A DNA stretch of 6,436 nt from an uncultured Anaerolineae bacterium (lineage in GTDB: Bacteria > Chloroflexota > Anaerolineae > Anaerolineales > Villigracilaceae). The stretch is taken from the NCBI GenBank assembly GCA_903854805.1, contig CAINXK010000245.1, positions 1-6,436 on the forward strand, read 5' to 3'. The notes beneath the pieces are model-generated. The model was not told the origin of the DNA. It searched no databases and saw nothing but the letters and a program-made list of their open reading frames with translations. A program made the position numbers and the translations under genes. Below, piece by piece: positions 1-6,220 of this stretch (positions are counted from its first letter, which is position 1; each line of letters begins with the position of its first letter).

Positions 1-98
1 GGCACCCATTGCGGAATGCCAGTATAAATTCGGAAGGGCAAATTGAGAAAACTTTGGGCTTCTTTTTTATTGGCTGGATTGATCTGGATGATTTCCAT
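1..98 (-). CDS. N-terminal fragment of a GNAT-like protein (cut by window edge)
   Basis: Read on the minus strand from the ATG at 98-96, the frame is open for 32 codons to the window edge. It begins MEIIQINPANKK and ends in a stretch around LPFRIY and PQWV, with the next codon beginning CC (proline). From memory, a start of this kind (a short beta strand, then F-L-x-L-P-F-x-I-Y, then P-x-W-V-P) is typical of a family of bacterial GNAT-fold N-acetyltransferase-like proteins of unknown substrate. Only the N-terminus is visible, so the acetyl-CoA binding motif cannot be checked. No Shine-Dalgarno sequence precedes the ATG; the upstream bases are the U-rich tail of a hairpin. This ATG is the first start codon in frame after the MFS stop. 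The family call is recognition from a short segment and could be wrong; that it is a real gene is more likely than its exact family. Confidence 0.6.
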   Translation of the reverse strand, partial: MEIIQINPANKKEAQSFLNLPFRIYTGIPQWV

Positions 99-130
99 AA
101 ATAAATAGGCAGGTCTACTTAAGACCTGCC
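99..130 (-). terminator. Probable intrinsic terminator of the MFS gene
   Basis: On the minus strand GGCAGGTCT (130-122) pairs perfectly with AGACCTGCC (116-108) around a 5-nt loop, and the run TATTTATTTAT follows. It starts 10 nt after the MFS stop codon. The plus-strand side has no T-run, so it should act for leftward transcription only. The tail overlaps the ATG of the next leftward gene, so an attenuator or translation-control role is also possible. Confidence 0.65.
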
Positions 131-140
131 CGAGGAAAGT

Positions 141-1445
141 TTACGAACCTTGTTTGGCACGCTCAAAATCAGCGCGAGATTTCATTTGGGCGCGTAACGA
201 GTGAATGTCGCCATCCACAAAAAATAATGCGCCGAGATAGAAAAAGAAACAAAGGATCCAGGTGGTAATGCAGATCCATAAGATGGCTGTGTGTAAGTTG
301 GTGGCATCTGCAATGATGCCCGCCAGAAGTGGTGCTGCGGCTGCGCCAGCGTTCTCGATGAAGTATTCGACAGCCTGGGCGGTTGAGCGAACCTCGGGCA
401 TGGTCACATCGTAAACGGTGGAAATGACATTCGGCGATGAAAGCGGCATAAAAATGGCCGTCAGGCACATCAGAATGAAGAAGGTGGTTTTATCCGCAAT
501 TGGGGTTTGCATGGCCAGGAAGAGGAAAATCGCTCCCATGATGACGCCTGCACTGGAGACGAGGATGCGGCCTTTTAATGTACGTTTGAACATCCAATCG
601 CCTAAAGCTCCGCCGACAAAATACCCGCCGGCCAGGATCAAAATGACTGGTGCCATGAGCATAAGCACCCCATTTTGGTCATACCCACGTTCTTCGGCAA
701 GGTATGTGAAAAACCAATAGGTGATCACGTTCCAGGGGAAAACCCCCGCGAACCCTTGCAAGAAGACAAACCACATGGTCCGTTTTTTGATGACATCCTT
801 GGCGGCTTCCATTGAAAATTTGTACTGGCCAATTTCGGTCATGCCCTCAAATTCAGGCTCAGCCTGGCCGCGTGGCATGTCTTTCACACCGAAATAGATT
901 AATACCGAGAGCAGGACACCCAGTGAGCCAGTGGCGATAAAGACCGTGCGCCATTCCCATCCCAGCATGGGCGCGACCATGAGTGCCAGGATCATCCCGC
1001 CCAGGTAGCCGATTGGTTGGGCCAGCTGCAGCAAACCATATACTTTACCGCGCTGGGTGGGGCCGAAATAATCAGCGATCAGGCTGTAAAGTCCGGGATA
1101 AGCCGAGTCGTCCACACCAGTGGAGGCGCGAGTGATCACGAAGAGACCGTAGGAACGCACAATTGAACTAATCCAGGTGGTTGTGCCCCAAATCAGAGAT
1201 GCCAGGGAGAGTAATTTCGAACGAGAATAGCGGTCGTACCAGTAACCCCAGAGCGGGTAAAAGATCGTGCCAACGACTAATGCTCCGGTCAGCACCGCCC
1301 CCATCTGGGTTTTGGTGATGTTGAAGTCTTTCATGATGGCGGGGGTCAGTGGGCCAATCAGAAGTTTGTCAATCTGGTGGAGCAGCATAAAAAGGAAAAA
1401 TACAGCCACAACGAACCAACGGTAACGCGAATTTTCCCTGGACAT
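141..1445 (-). CDS. Spinster-like MFS transporter
   Basis: This is a 434-residue polytopic inner-membrane protein of the major facilitator superfamily, the usual length, with about 12 hydrophobic segments by eye. TM1 holds an Asp-Lys pair (D26-K27, in HQIDK) where spinster-type carriers usually have Asp-Arg. The TM2-TM3 loop carries motif A (GYWYDRYSRSK, about 67-77), and a second, weaker copy lies in the matching loop of the C-terminal half (GGALGDWMFKR, about 278-288). TM4 begins with a conserved Arg (R106) followed by the TG...AYP...ADYF...RGK pattern seen in spinster-like carriers. Start choice: the frame stays open upstream to 1502, but the ATG at 1445 sits just behind GAGGTGATC, an excellent Shine-Dalgarno sequence. 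Substrate is unknown; organic anions, sugars or lipids are all possible in this group. The gene is divergent from tex and is followed by its own hairpin. No clear -35/-10 pair was found upstream. Confidence 0.9.
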   Translation of the reverse strand: MSRENSRYRWFVVAVFFLFMLLHQIDKLLIGPLTPAIMKDFNITKTQMGAVLTGALVVGTIFYPLWGYWYDRYSRSKLLSLASLIWGTTTWISSIVRSYGLFVITRASTGVDDSAYPGLYSLIADYFGPTQRGKVYGLLQLAQPIGYLGGMILALMVAPMLGWEWRTVFIATGSLGVLLSVLIYFGVKDMPRGQAEPEFEGMTEIGQYKFSMEAAKDVIKKRTMWFVFLQGFAGVFPWNVITYWFFTYLAEERGYDQNGVLMLMAPVILILAGGYFVGGALGDWMFKRTLKGRILVSSAGVIMGAIFLFLAMQTPIADKTTFFILMCLTAIFMPLSSPNVISTVYDVTMPEVRSTAQAVEYFIENAGAAAAPLLAGIIADATNLHTAILWICITTWILCFFFYLGALFFVDGDIHSLRAQMKSRADFERAKQGS

Positions 1446-1454
1446 GATCACCTC
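1446..1454 (-). promoter_or_regulatory. Strong Shine-Dalgarno sequence deciding the MFS start
   Basis: On the minus strand GAGGTGATC abuts the ATG at 1445. It matches the anti-Shine-Dalgarno end of 16S rRNA over nine bases, with five bases between GAGG and the ATG. This rejects the longer upstream start at 1502, which would add 19 residues with no family resemblance. Confidence 0.85.
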
Positions 1455-1635
1455 GAAAAATGTAGGATAGATGAGTTTACAACGGAAATCTTGCTGGAGC
1501 AAGTATCTTATGGCATGAGTTGCGTTTTCTACGGAACCATTTTATCGCTGTATCAATCTTCATCTTGGCACACTTAATCTGCATCGAAGTGAAACTATAA
1601 AATTTCGGTTTTTGGGTATGCAGGTAAGCAGAACG

Positions 1636-1650
1636 GACAGATAGACAGAC
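1636..1650 (+). repeat. Two GACAGA copies 8 bp apart in the tex -35 region
   Basis: GACAGATA (1636-1643) is followed directly by GACAGAC (1644-1650). The pair covers the place where a -35 box would lie relative to the -10 box at 1662, and no TTGACA-like sequence is present there. It could be an activator site or chance; it is too short to be sure. Confidence 0.3.
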
Positions 1651-1658
1651 TGCCTCTA

Positions 1659-1667
1659 TGGTAAAAT
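1659..1667 (+). promoter_or_regulatory. Extended -10 promoter for a probably leaderless tex mRNA
   Basis: TGGTAAAAT matches the extended -10 form TGnTAnnnT. It ends at 1667, and the tex ATG begins at 1675, seven bases later. That is where transcription would begin, so the mRNA would start at or within a base or two of the ATG. No Shine-Dalgarno sequence precedes the ATG, which fits leaderless translation. No good -35 box is visible, as is common for extended -10 promoters. Confidence 0.6.
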
Positions 1668-1674
1668 CTTGCCC

Positions 1675-3840
1675 ATGTCCTACGCTGAAACCATTGCCAA
1701 CCAATTAAAAGTCAAGCCCTCGCAGGTGGATGCCACTATCCGGCTGCTCGATGAGGGCAACACCGTCCCCTTCATCTCTCGTTACCGGAAGGAAATGACC
1801 GGTACTTTGGACGATGAACAGGTCCGTATTGTCGCTGATGAAGTCGTCCGCTTGCGCGGCATCGATGATCGCCGGTCTACGATCCTCGCTTCTATTGAAG
1901 AGCAGGGTAAAATGACTGAAGAACTGCGCAGCTCGATTAGCGCTGCCGATTCGATGACGGCGCTGGAAGACCTGTATGCACCTTACAAACCAAAGCGCCG
2001 GACCCGCGCCATGATTGCGCGTGAAAGGGGTCTTCAGCCTTTAGCCGATCTGATCCTCCGTCAGGCCAAGGATAAGCGTTCGCTGGAAGCCATTGCTGCC
2101 GAATACCTGAATGAAAATGTGAGCACCTGGCAGGAAGCCTTCGATGGTGCGCGCGATATTGTGGCGGAAACGATCAGTGATAATGCCGAAGTACGTCGCA
2201 CCACGCGTGAAAAGGCGCTGAAATTCTCCAAGATCTGTGCTGAGAAAGTCGCCAGTGCGGTCGATGAGAAAAGCGTCTATGAGAGCTATTACAAATTTGA
2301 TGGGCGTGTCGATCGGTTGCAGCCGCACCAGATCCTGGCTTTGAACCGAGGCGAAAAAGAAGGTGTGCTTAAAGTTTGGGTCGAGATCAATGAGCGCGAC
2401 TGGCGCGGTTCAATTGATGATAATTTCGAGCCTGATATTATCTCGCCATTTGCAGACGAATTGATCCTGGCAGAGGAAGACGCGGCCAATCGCCTGTTGC
2501 TGCCATCAATCGAGCGTGATGTGCGCAGGACCCTGAGTGAAAAGGCTGATGGACATGCCATCACGGTCTTTGGAACAAACTTGCGGGCTTTGCTATCCTT
2601 GCCGCCGCTTGCTAATCAAACTGTGATCGGTCTTGATCCAGGTTTTCGCACCGGCACCAAGGTGGCGGTTGTTGATCCAACTGGAAAGCTGCTGGATACC
2701 GGTACTATCTATCCGCATGAGCCCAAGAACGATTGGAAGGGGTCGTTGAGCACGCTCGAGGACATGATCAACAGGCATCACGTGACCTTGATCACGATTG
2801 GTAACGGTACGGCTTCACGCGAGACCGAGAAATTGGCTGCCGAACTGACCCGCAATGCACCCAGCACCAAGTATTTGATCGTTAATGAAGCTGGCGCTTC
2901 CGTGTATTCTGCCAGTCCGTTGGCTCGTGCCGAATTTCCTGATATGGATGTCTCCATCCGTGGGGCAGTCTCCATTGCCCGCCGGGCCCAAGATCCGCTG
3001 GCAGAGCTGGTCAAGATAGATCCCAAGTCGATCGGGGTTGGTCTATACCAGCATGATGTTGATCAGACTGCGCTAAACCATGCGCTGGATGGCGTGGTCG
3101 AAAGTGTGGTTAACAATGTTGGCGTAGATCTGAATACCGCATCTTCGGCATTGTTAACCCATGTTGCCGGTGTTGGTCCCAAGCTGGCAAGTGCGATTGT
3201 TTCATATCGTGACGCAAACGGTGAGTTCAAATCCCGGGTGGAACTGCGCAAGGTTTCCGGGTTGGGTCCCAAGGCTTACGAACAATCCGCTGGTTTTATG
3301 CGTATTCGTAACGGGAATGATCCCTTGGATGCCAGTGCGATCCATCCAGAGAGCTACGCCATTGCCCGCGCTGTGCTTGAGCAGGCCGGACTAAAACCTT
3401 CGACGCCACTAAGTGAGCGCAAACCTGCCCTGGATGCCCTTTTAGCGCGTATCCCCCAGGAAAAACTGGCTGGCGAACTGGGCTGTGGCATTCCCACGCT
3501 GAAGGATATTATGGAACAGCTTGTGCGACCTGGCCGAGATCCTCGCGAGCAAGCCCAGACCCCGATTCTGCGCTCGGATGTGTTGAAAATGGAAGACCTG
3601 GCCGAAGGCATGGAACTAAAAGGTACTGTTCGTAATGTGGTTGATTTCGGCGCATTCGTCGATATCGGTGTAAAACAGGATGGTCTGCTACACCGTACCC
3701 AGCTGCCGTTTGGCACCGTCTTAAAAGTCGGTGACATCATTGATGTCGAAATTTTGAAGATCGAGAAAGATCGCGGTAGGATAGGTTTGGGTTGGGTCAA
3801 GGTAAAAGAAGAAAAATCGGGTGCGACAAAGAAAGCGTAA
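1675..3840 (+). CDS. tex: Tex family transcription accessory, RNA-binding S1 protein
   Basis: This is a 721-residue cytoplasmic nucleic-acid-binding protein of the Tex family (homologs affect transcription and virulence gene expression; the bacterial relative of Spt6). Domains in order: the N-terminal helical region, with the signature LLDEGNTVPFISRYRKE (about 25-41); a YqgF/RNase H-like fold starting at IGLDPGFRTG (about 318-327), with IGNGTASRETE (about 375-385) and NEAGAS (about 404-409); a helix-hairpin-helix part with GVDLNTAS (about 483-490), VAGVGPK and VSGLGPKAYEQSAGF (about 527-541); and a C-terminal S1 domain with GTVRNVVDFGAFVDIGV (about 650-666). It is shorter than the roughly 770-785 residues of proteobacterial Tex; part of the difference is a short S1 loop and a short tail. 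The usual VGQYQHDV reads VGLYQHDV here. The ATG at 1675 is preferred over the in-frame TTG at 1669 because of the promoter position. Nuclease activity of the YqgF fold is not established. Confidence 0.97.
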   Translation: MSYAETIANQLKVKPSQVDATIRLLDEGNTVPFISRYRKEMTGTLDDEQVRIVADEVVRLRGIDDRRSTILASIEEQGKMTEELRSSISAADSMTALEDLYAPYKPKRRTRAMIARERGLQPLADLILRQAKDKRSLEAIAAEYLNENVSTWQEAFDGARDIVAETISDNAEVRRTTREKALKFSKICAEKVASAVDEKSVYESYYKFDGRVDRLQPHQILALNRGEKEGVLKVWVEINERDWRGSIDDNFEPDIISPFADELILAEEDAANRLLLPSIERDVRRTLSEKADGHAITVFGTNLRALLSLPPLANQTVIGLDPGFRTGTKVAVVDPTGKLLDTGTIYPHEPKNDWKGSLSTLEDMINRHHVTLITIGNGTASRETEKLAAELTRNAPSTKYLIVNEAGASVYSASPLARAEFPDMDVSIRGAVSIARRAQDPLAELVKIDPKSIGVGLYQHDVDQTALNHALDGVVESVVNNVGVDLNTASSALLTHVAGVGPKLASAIVSYRDANGEFKSRVELRKVSGLGPKAYEQSAGFMRIRNGNDPLDASAIHPESYAIARAVLEQAGLKPSTPLSERKPALDALLARIPQEKLAGELGCGIPTLKDIMEQLVRPGRDPREQAQTPILRSDVLKMEDLAEGMELKGTVRNVVDFGAFVDIGVKQDGLLHRTQLPFGTVLKVGDIIDVEILKIEKDRGRIGLGWVKVKEEKSGATKKA

Positions 3841-3845
3841 ATATT

Positions 3846-3880
3846 AATGGGCTGTCGATTATTGGCAGCCCATTTTATTA
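3846..3880 (+). terminator. Intrinsic terminator of tex
   Basis: AATGGGCTG (3846-3854) pairs perfectly with CAGCCCATT (3866-3874). Three more inner pairs, two of them G-T wobbles, leave a 5-nt loop, and TTATTAT-type U-rich sequence follows. It begins five bases after the tex stop codon. Confidence 0.85.
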
Positions 3881-3886
3881 TCGGTC

Positions 3887-3926
3887 CTCAGTTTGTATTC
3901 TGACGCGAACATAGGATCAAACTGGT
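3887..3926 (+). repeat. Inverted repeat upstream of the phosphodiesterase promoter
   Basis: CAGTTTG (3889-3895) and CAAACTG (3918-3924) form a perfect 7-bp dyad, extendable by a T-G and a C-G pair, with a 22-nt spacer. TTTATTTTT follows at once, so it could be a second, weaker terminator behind tex. It also lies just upstream of the TATAAT at 3954 and could be an operator. The sequence does not decide between these. Confidence 0.4.
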
Positions 3927-3931
3927 TTATT

Positions 3932-3959
3932 TTTGGTTGGACAGGCTATTTTCTATAAT
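3932..3959 (+). promoter_or_regulatory. Candidate sigma-70-type promoter of the phosphodiesterase gene
   Basis: A consensus TATAAT lies at 3954-3959. The -35 side is weak: TTTGGT (3932-3937, 16-bp spacer) or TTGGTT (3933-3938, 15-bp spacer). Transcription from about 3966 would give a leader of about 150 nt. The local A+T richness makes a chance TATAAT possible. Confidence 0.45.
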
Positions 3960-3976
3960 ATATTTTTCAGAGTAGC

Positions 3977-3992
3977 ATATTGGTACTAATAT
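3977..3992 (+). repeat. Short AT-rich palindrome just downstream of the candidate promoter
   Basis: ATATT (3977-3981) and AATAT (3988-3992) flank GGTACT, giving a 5-bp dyad, or 6 bp with one G-T wobble around GTAC. It lies about 18 bases after the TATAAT box, so it would sit at the start of the transcript, where operators are common. It is short and AT-rich, so chance is a fair explanation. Confidence 0.2.
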
Positions 3993-4081
3993 ATTCATGC
4001 TTGGGCTTGTCGATAAAGTTATTAGAATGGGCGTATTTTGTTTCGTCAAATCCGTTGGGATGGAACAAAAGCTTGAAAAGA

Positions 4082-4111
4082 TTTGGAGCTTCGATTTTGC
4101 TGCTCCAGGAG
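4082..4111 (+). promoter_or_regulatory. Ribosome binding site with a possible occluding hairpin
   Basis: AGGAG (4107-4111) lies four bases before the ATG at 4116 and is the Shine-Dalgarno sequence that picks this start over the in-frame TTG at 4083. Just upstream GGAGC (4085-4089) can pair with GCTCC (4102-4106). Adding T4084-A4107 and wobbles T4083-G4108 and T4082-G4109 would bury the first three bases of the Shine-Dalgarno sequence. The site is well supported; regulation by the hairpin is inference. Confidence 0.6.
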
Positions 4112-4115
4112 AGCT

Positions 4116-5780
4116 ATGAAAACATATCGCTGGATTATATTGAGTACTTTGGCTTCCATTGCTATCGTAATTATTTCTTATTTATGGGCTACCAGCTTGA
4201 TGGATTCACTCTACGCCTTCCGTTCACCGTTTGCGGGCGCGGCGCCGGCAGCGGGCTTGCCGGTTGGTAAACCGCTTTCGCGGCGCGTGGTTGCCATTAT
4301 GGTGGATGCGCTGCGCGTTGATACGGCCGCCAACGATAAAGTCATGCCCTTCCTCAATCGCCTGCGTGCTCAAGGTGCTTCGGCGATTGTACACTCCGGA
4401 CTGCCTTCTTATTCAGCACCCAGTTGGAGCGTGCTGGCGATTGGCGCCTGGCAAGATCTGTCGGATGGGCCGGCTATGAATCCGACCCTGCCTGAAAATT
4501 ACCATGTGTGGACTCAGGATAACATCTATACTTCCATTCACAAGGCCGGTTTGCATACCGCCGTGGCTGGTAACCAGCATTTTCAGTATATGATCCCACC
4601 GGCAGCGATAGACGCTTCGGCCTGGACTAGCGAAGAGAATAACGCTGCCGATCAGGAAAATATAGATGCCGCTGTGCGTTTTATACAATCTGAAAAGTAT
4701 GATTATGTGTTCAGTTATGTTGTGCAAGTTGATAATGCCGGGCACAATGAAGGGGGTCCGCTCGATCCGCGCTGGAGCGAAGCAGCCACTCGGGCGGACA
4801 GTTTGATCGAGAAAATTGTTGGCACTCTTGATTTGAGCAAGGATACCGTGTTGATTTACAGCGACCACGGACAGATTGATGCAGGCGGACACGGTGGTCA
4901 GGATGCCGTGGTGTTGGTGCAGCCGTTCATTATGGCGGGCGCCAACGTTAAGCCAGGTGTTTATGGTGATATACAACAGGTGGATATCGCCCCGACAACC
5001 ACTGTCTTGCTCGGTGCGGGCATCCCGTCTATTTCCCAGGGACATCCATTGACCGATATGCTCAACCTGAACTCCGATCAGCTTGCTGCAATTCGGCAAT
5101 CAGTCATTATCCAACAAGCAGGGCTTTATCAAGCCTACGCGACTGTCATGAACACAAAACCTGCGCAACTCAGCCTGGAAGCTAACCAGGATCCGATTAC
5201 AGTCTACCAGGTTGCTGTGCAGAAGATCAAGTCAGAACGTTTGACTCGTGAACGACTGCCACGCCTTGGGTTCATTAGCTTGCTCGCATTAATTCCAGCT
5301 TATATCCTTTTCCGGTTGCGCAGCCGAAACATGTTGTGGTACTTTCTGGCTGTTGTTATCTATCTGGCTGCATTTCATATGCAGTATGCGCTGCTGAATG
5401 GTGGCGCCTATTCACTCAGTACGGTTCTGAGTTCTTCGAATTTGATTTCGACTACTGCAATCTATTCTTGCCTGGCATTTCTGTTAGCCTGGTTGGTGGC
5501 TTCACTGGGTTTGCGAATATTCTCCATGCCGCGACTGCAGGCTGTTCATACTCACCTGGCGCTGATATTTATAATCCTATACTTCATAGCGATCCCTACA
5601 TTATGGAGCCTGGGATACAATGGCGCTCTGGTCAGTTGGACTCTGCCAGACATAGGCAGCATGTTCCTGGGCTTTTTGTTCAGCCTGCAATTGCTTGTCA
5701 TCGCCGCAGTCAATCTGCCTTTGATGGCGATTATGGCGTTGGCCACTAGAAAAAATAAAATGATAGCCAGGCCGGCATAA
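4116..5780 (+). CDS. Membrane-anchored alkaline phosphatase superfamily enzyme, GPI-ethanolamine-phosphate-transferase-like layout
   Basis: This is a 554-residue protein with a metal-dependent phosphodiesterase/phosphotransferase domain. Visible active-site elements: IMVDALRVD (D64, metal ligand); PSYSAPSW with S98 at the nucleophile position usually held by Thr; VDNAGH (D206, H210); YSDHG (D250, H251); GGHGG (H259); then VDIAPTTT and a G-IP-S-G stretch typical after the core. All expected ligands are present, so it should be active. One N-terminal membrane segment (about 7-27) and roughly five C-terminal ones (about 384-399, 406-426, 446-466, 478-497, 513-541) enclose the domain, which should face outside the cytoplasm. 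The VDALR motif, single N-terminal anchor and multi-span tail resemble eukaryotic PIG-N/O/G GPI ethanolamine phosphate transferases. Plausible roles are phosphoethanolamine or other phospho-head-group transfer to, or removal from, lipids or glycans; the substrate is unknown. It is transcribed alone, between two terminators. Confidence 0.88.
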   Translation: MKTYRWIILSTLASIAIVIISYLWATSLMDSLYAFRSPFAGAAPAAGLPVGKPLSRRVVAIMVDALRVDTAANDKVMPFLNRLRAQGASAIVHSGLPSYSAPSWSVLAIGAWQDLSDGPAMNPTLPENYHVWTQDNIYTSIHKAGLHTAVAGNQHFQYMIPPAAIDASAWTSEENNAADQENIDAAVRFIQSEKYDYVFSYVVQVDNAGHNEGGPLDPRWSEAATRADSLIEKIVGTLDLSKDTVLIYSDHGQIDAGGHGGQDAVVLVQPFIMAGANVKPGVYGDIQQVDIAPTTTVLLGAGIPSISQGHPLTDMLNLNSDQLAAIRQSVIIQQAGLYQAYATVMNTKPAQLSLEANQDPITVYQVAVQKIKSERLTRERLPRLGFISLLALIPAYILFRLRSRNMLWYFLAVVIYLAAFHMQYALLNGGAYSLSTVLSSSNLISTTAIYSCLAFLLAWLVASLGLRIFSMPRLQAVHTHLALIFIILYFIAIPTLWSLGYNGALVSWTLPDIGSMFLGFLFSLQLLVIAAVNLPLMAIMALATRKNKMIARPA

Positions 5781-5801
5781 TTTTTGGTTTTAAAAAATTT
5801 C

Positions 5802-5840
5802 AAATTCTGAGATGACCTGAAATCATCTCGGGATTTTTGC
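5802..5840 (+). terminator. Intrinsic terminator of the phosphodiesterase gene
   Basis: The arms 5802-5815 and 5823-5836 pair over 14 positions, including two G-T wobbles, around the loop CCTGAAA. The core GAGATGA/TCATCTC is perfect. The 3' arm ends in a T-run (5834-5838). It begins 21 bases after the stop codon. Confidence 0.85.
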
Positions 5841-6015
5841 GTTTGTTGTAATATTGCATGCTATTTATGAGCTTGATGGTTATTTTATGGAAATCGATCA
5901 CCTGGCTTTGAAATACCATGTAAGCATGCCAGGGAAGCACTGTTGATTATCTGTTTTAAAAAAATTATGCGTGGAATGCCAGACCGCAAACTGACGATTA
6001 TTTTATTATGGTTCT

Positions 6016-6051
6016 CCCCAGATTAGTAGGGAAAAAATATTTAATCTGCGG
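6016..6051. repeat. Inverted repeat with a 16-nt loop
   Basis: CAGATTA (6019-6025) pairs perfectly with TAATCTG (6042-6048). After one C-C mismatch, two further C-G pairs extend it (6016-6017 with 6050-6051). The loop contains GGGAAAAAATATT. It could be part of a small RNA, an operator or a remnant; nothing nearby decides. Confidence 0.35.
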
Positions 6052-6208
6052 TAACAAGCGCAGGTATTGCATGGACTACTGGGGGTGTTTTTAGCACGAA
6101 TAAGTGCCGAATGAACGAATGACACGCAGTTTCTTTGGAAAATATAGCGAAAAAGCGCCCCGAAAAATTTGCGCGTAGCAATATGTAGGGTAAAAGTTGA
6201 TGCCCCGG

Positions 6209-6220
6209 AATAGCGCTATT
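6209..6220. repeat. Perfect 12-bp palindrome
   Basis: AATAGCGCTATT is identical on both strands with no spacer. This form suits a dimeric protein binding site, but no promoter or gene start is visible close by. Confidence 0.35.

Noticed and set aside
13..22. GGAATGCCAG, also present at 5973-5982, as a dispersed repeat
   Set aside because: A 10-base match is expected several times by chance in a window of this size, and the flanks do not match.
3..104. Plus-strand open frame of 33 codons ending in TAA before the hairpin
   Set aside because: It is antisense to the minus-strand GNAT-like start, which has a recognisable motif pattern. The plus frame shows none.
1596..1603. TATAAAAT as a second tex promoter
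   Set aside because: No -35 box at proper spacing (TTGGCA at 1565 is 25 bases away), and the box at 1662 is better placed.
1477..1704. Minus-strand 75-codon frame spanning the MFS/tex intergenic region
   Set aside because: It overlaps the tex start and promoter, starts inside tex, and has no motif or ribosome binding site.
3354..3800. Minus-strand 148-codon open frame opposite the 3' part of tex
   Set aside because: It is a Ser/Arg/Pro-rich antisense shadow of conserved helix-hairpin-helix and S1 coding sequence.
3980..4270. Plus-strand 96-codon open frame overlapping the start of the phosphodiesterase gene
   Set aside because: It has no ribosome binding site or recognisable motif and lies mostly in another frame of a gene with clear active-site motifs.
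4413..5099. Long minus-strand open frame (228 codons) opposite the phosphodiesterase gene
   Set aside because: It lies wholly antisense to the catalytic domain, has no family motif, and its His-, Arg- and Ile-rich composition is typical of a reverse-strand shadow.
5887..5946. Small plus-strand ORF of 19 codons beginning MEIDHLAL
   Set aside because: Too short to judge, with no Shine-Dalgarno sequence and no neighbour suggesting a leader peptide.
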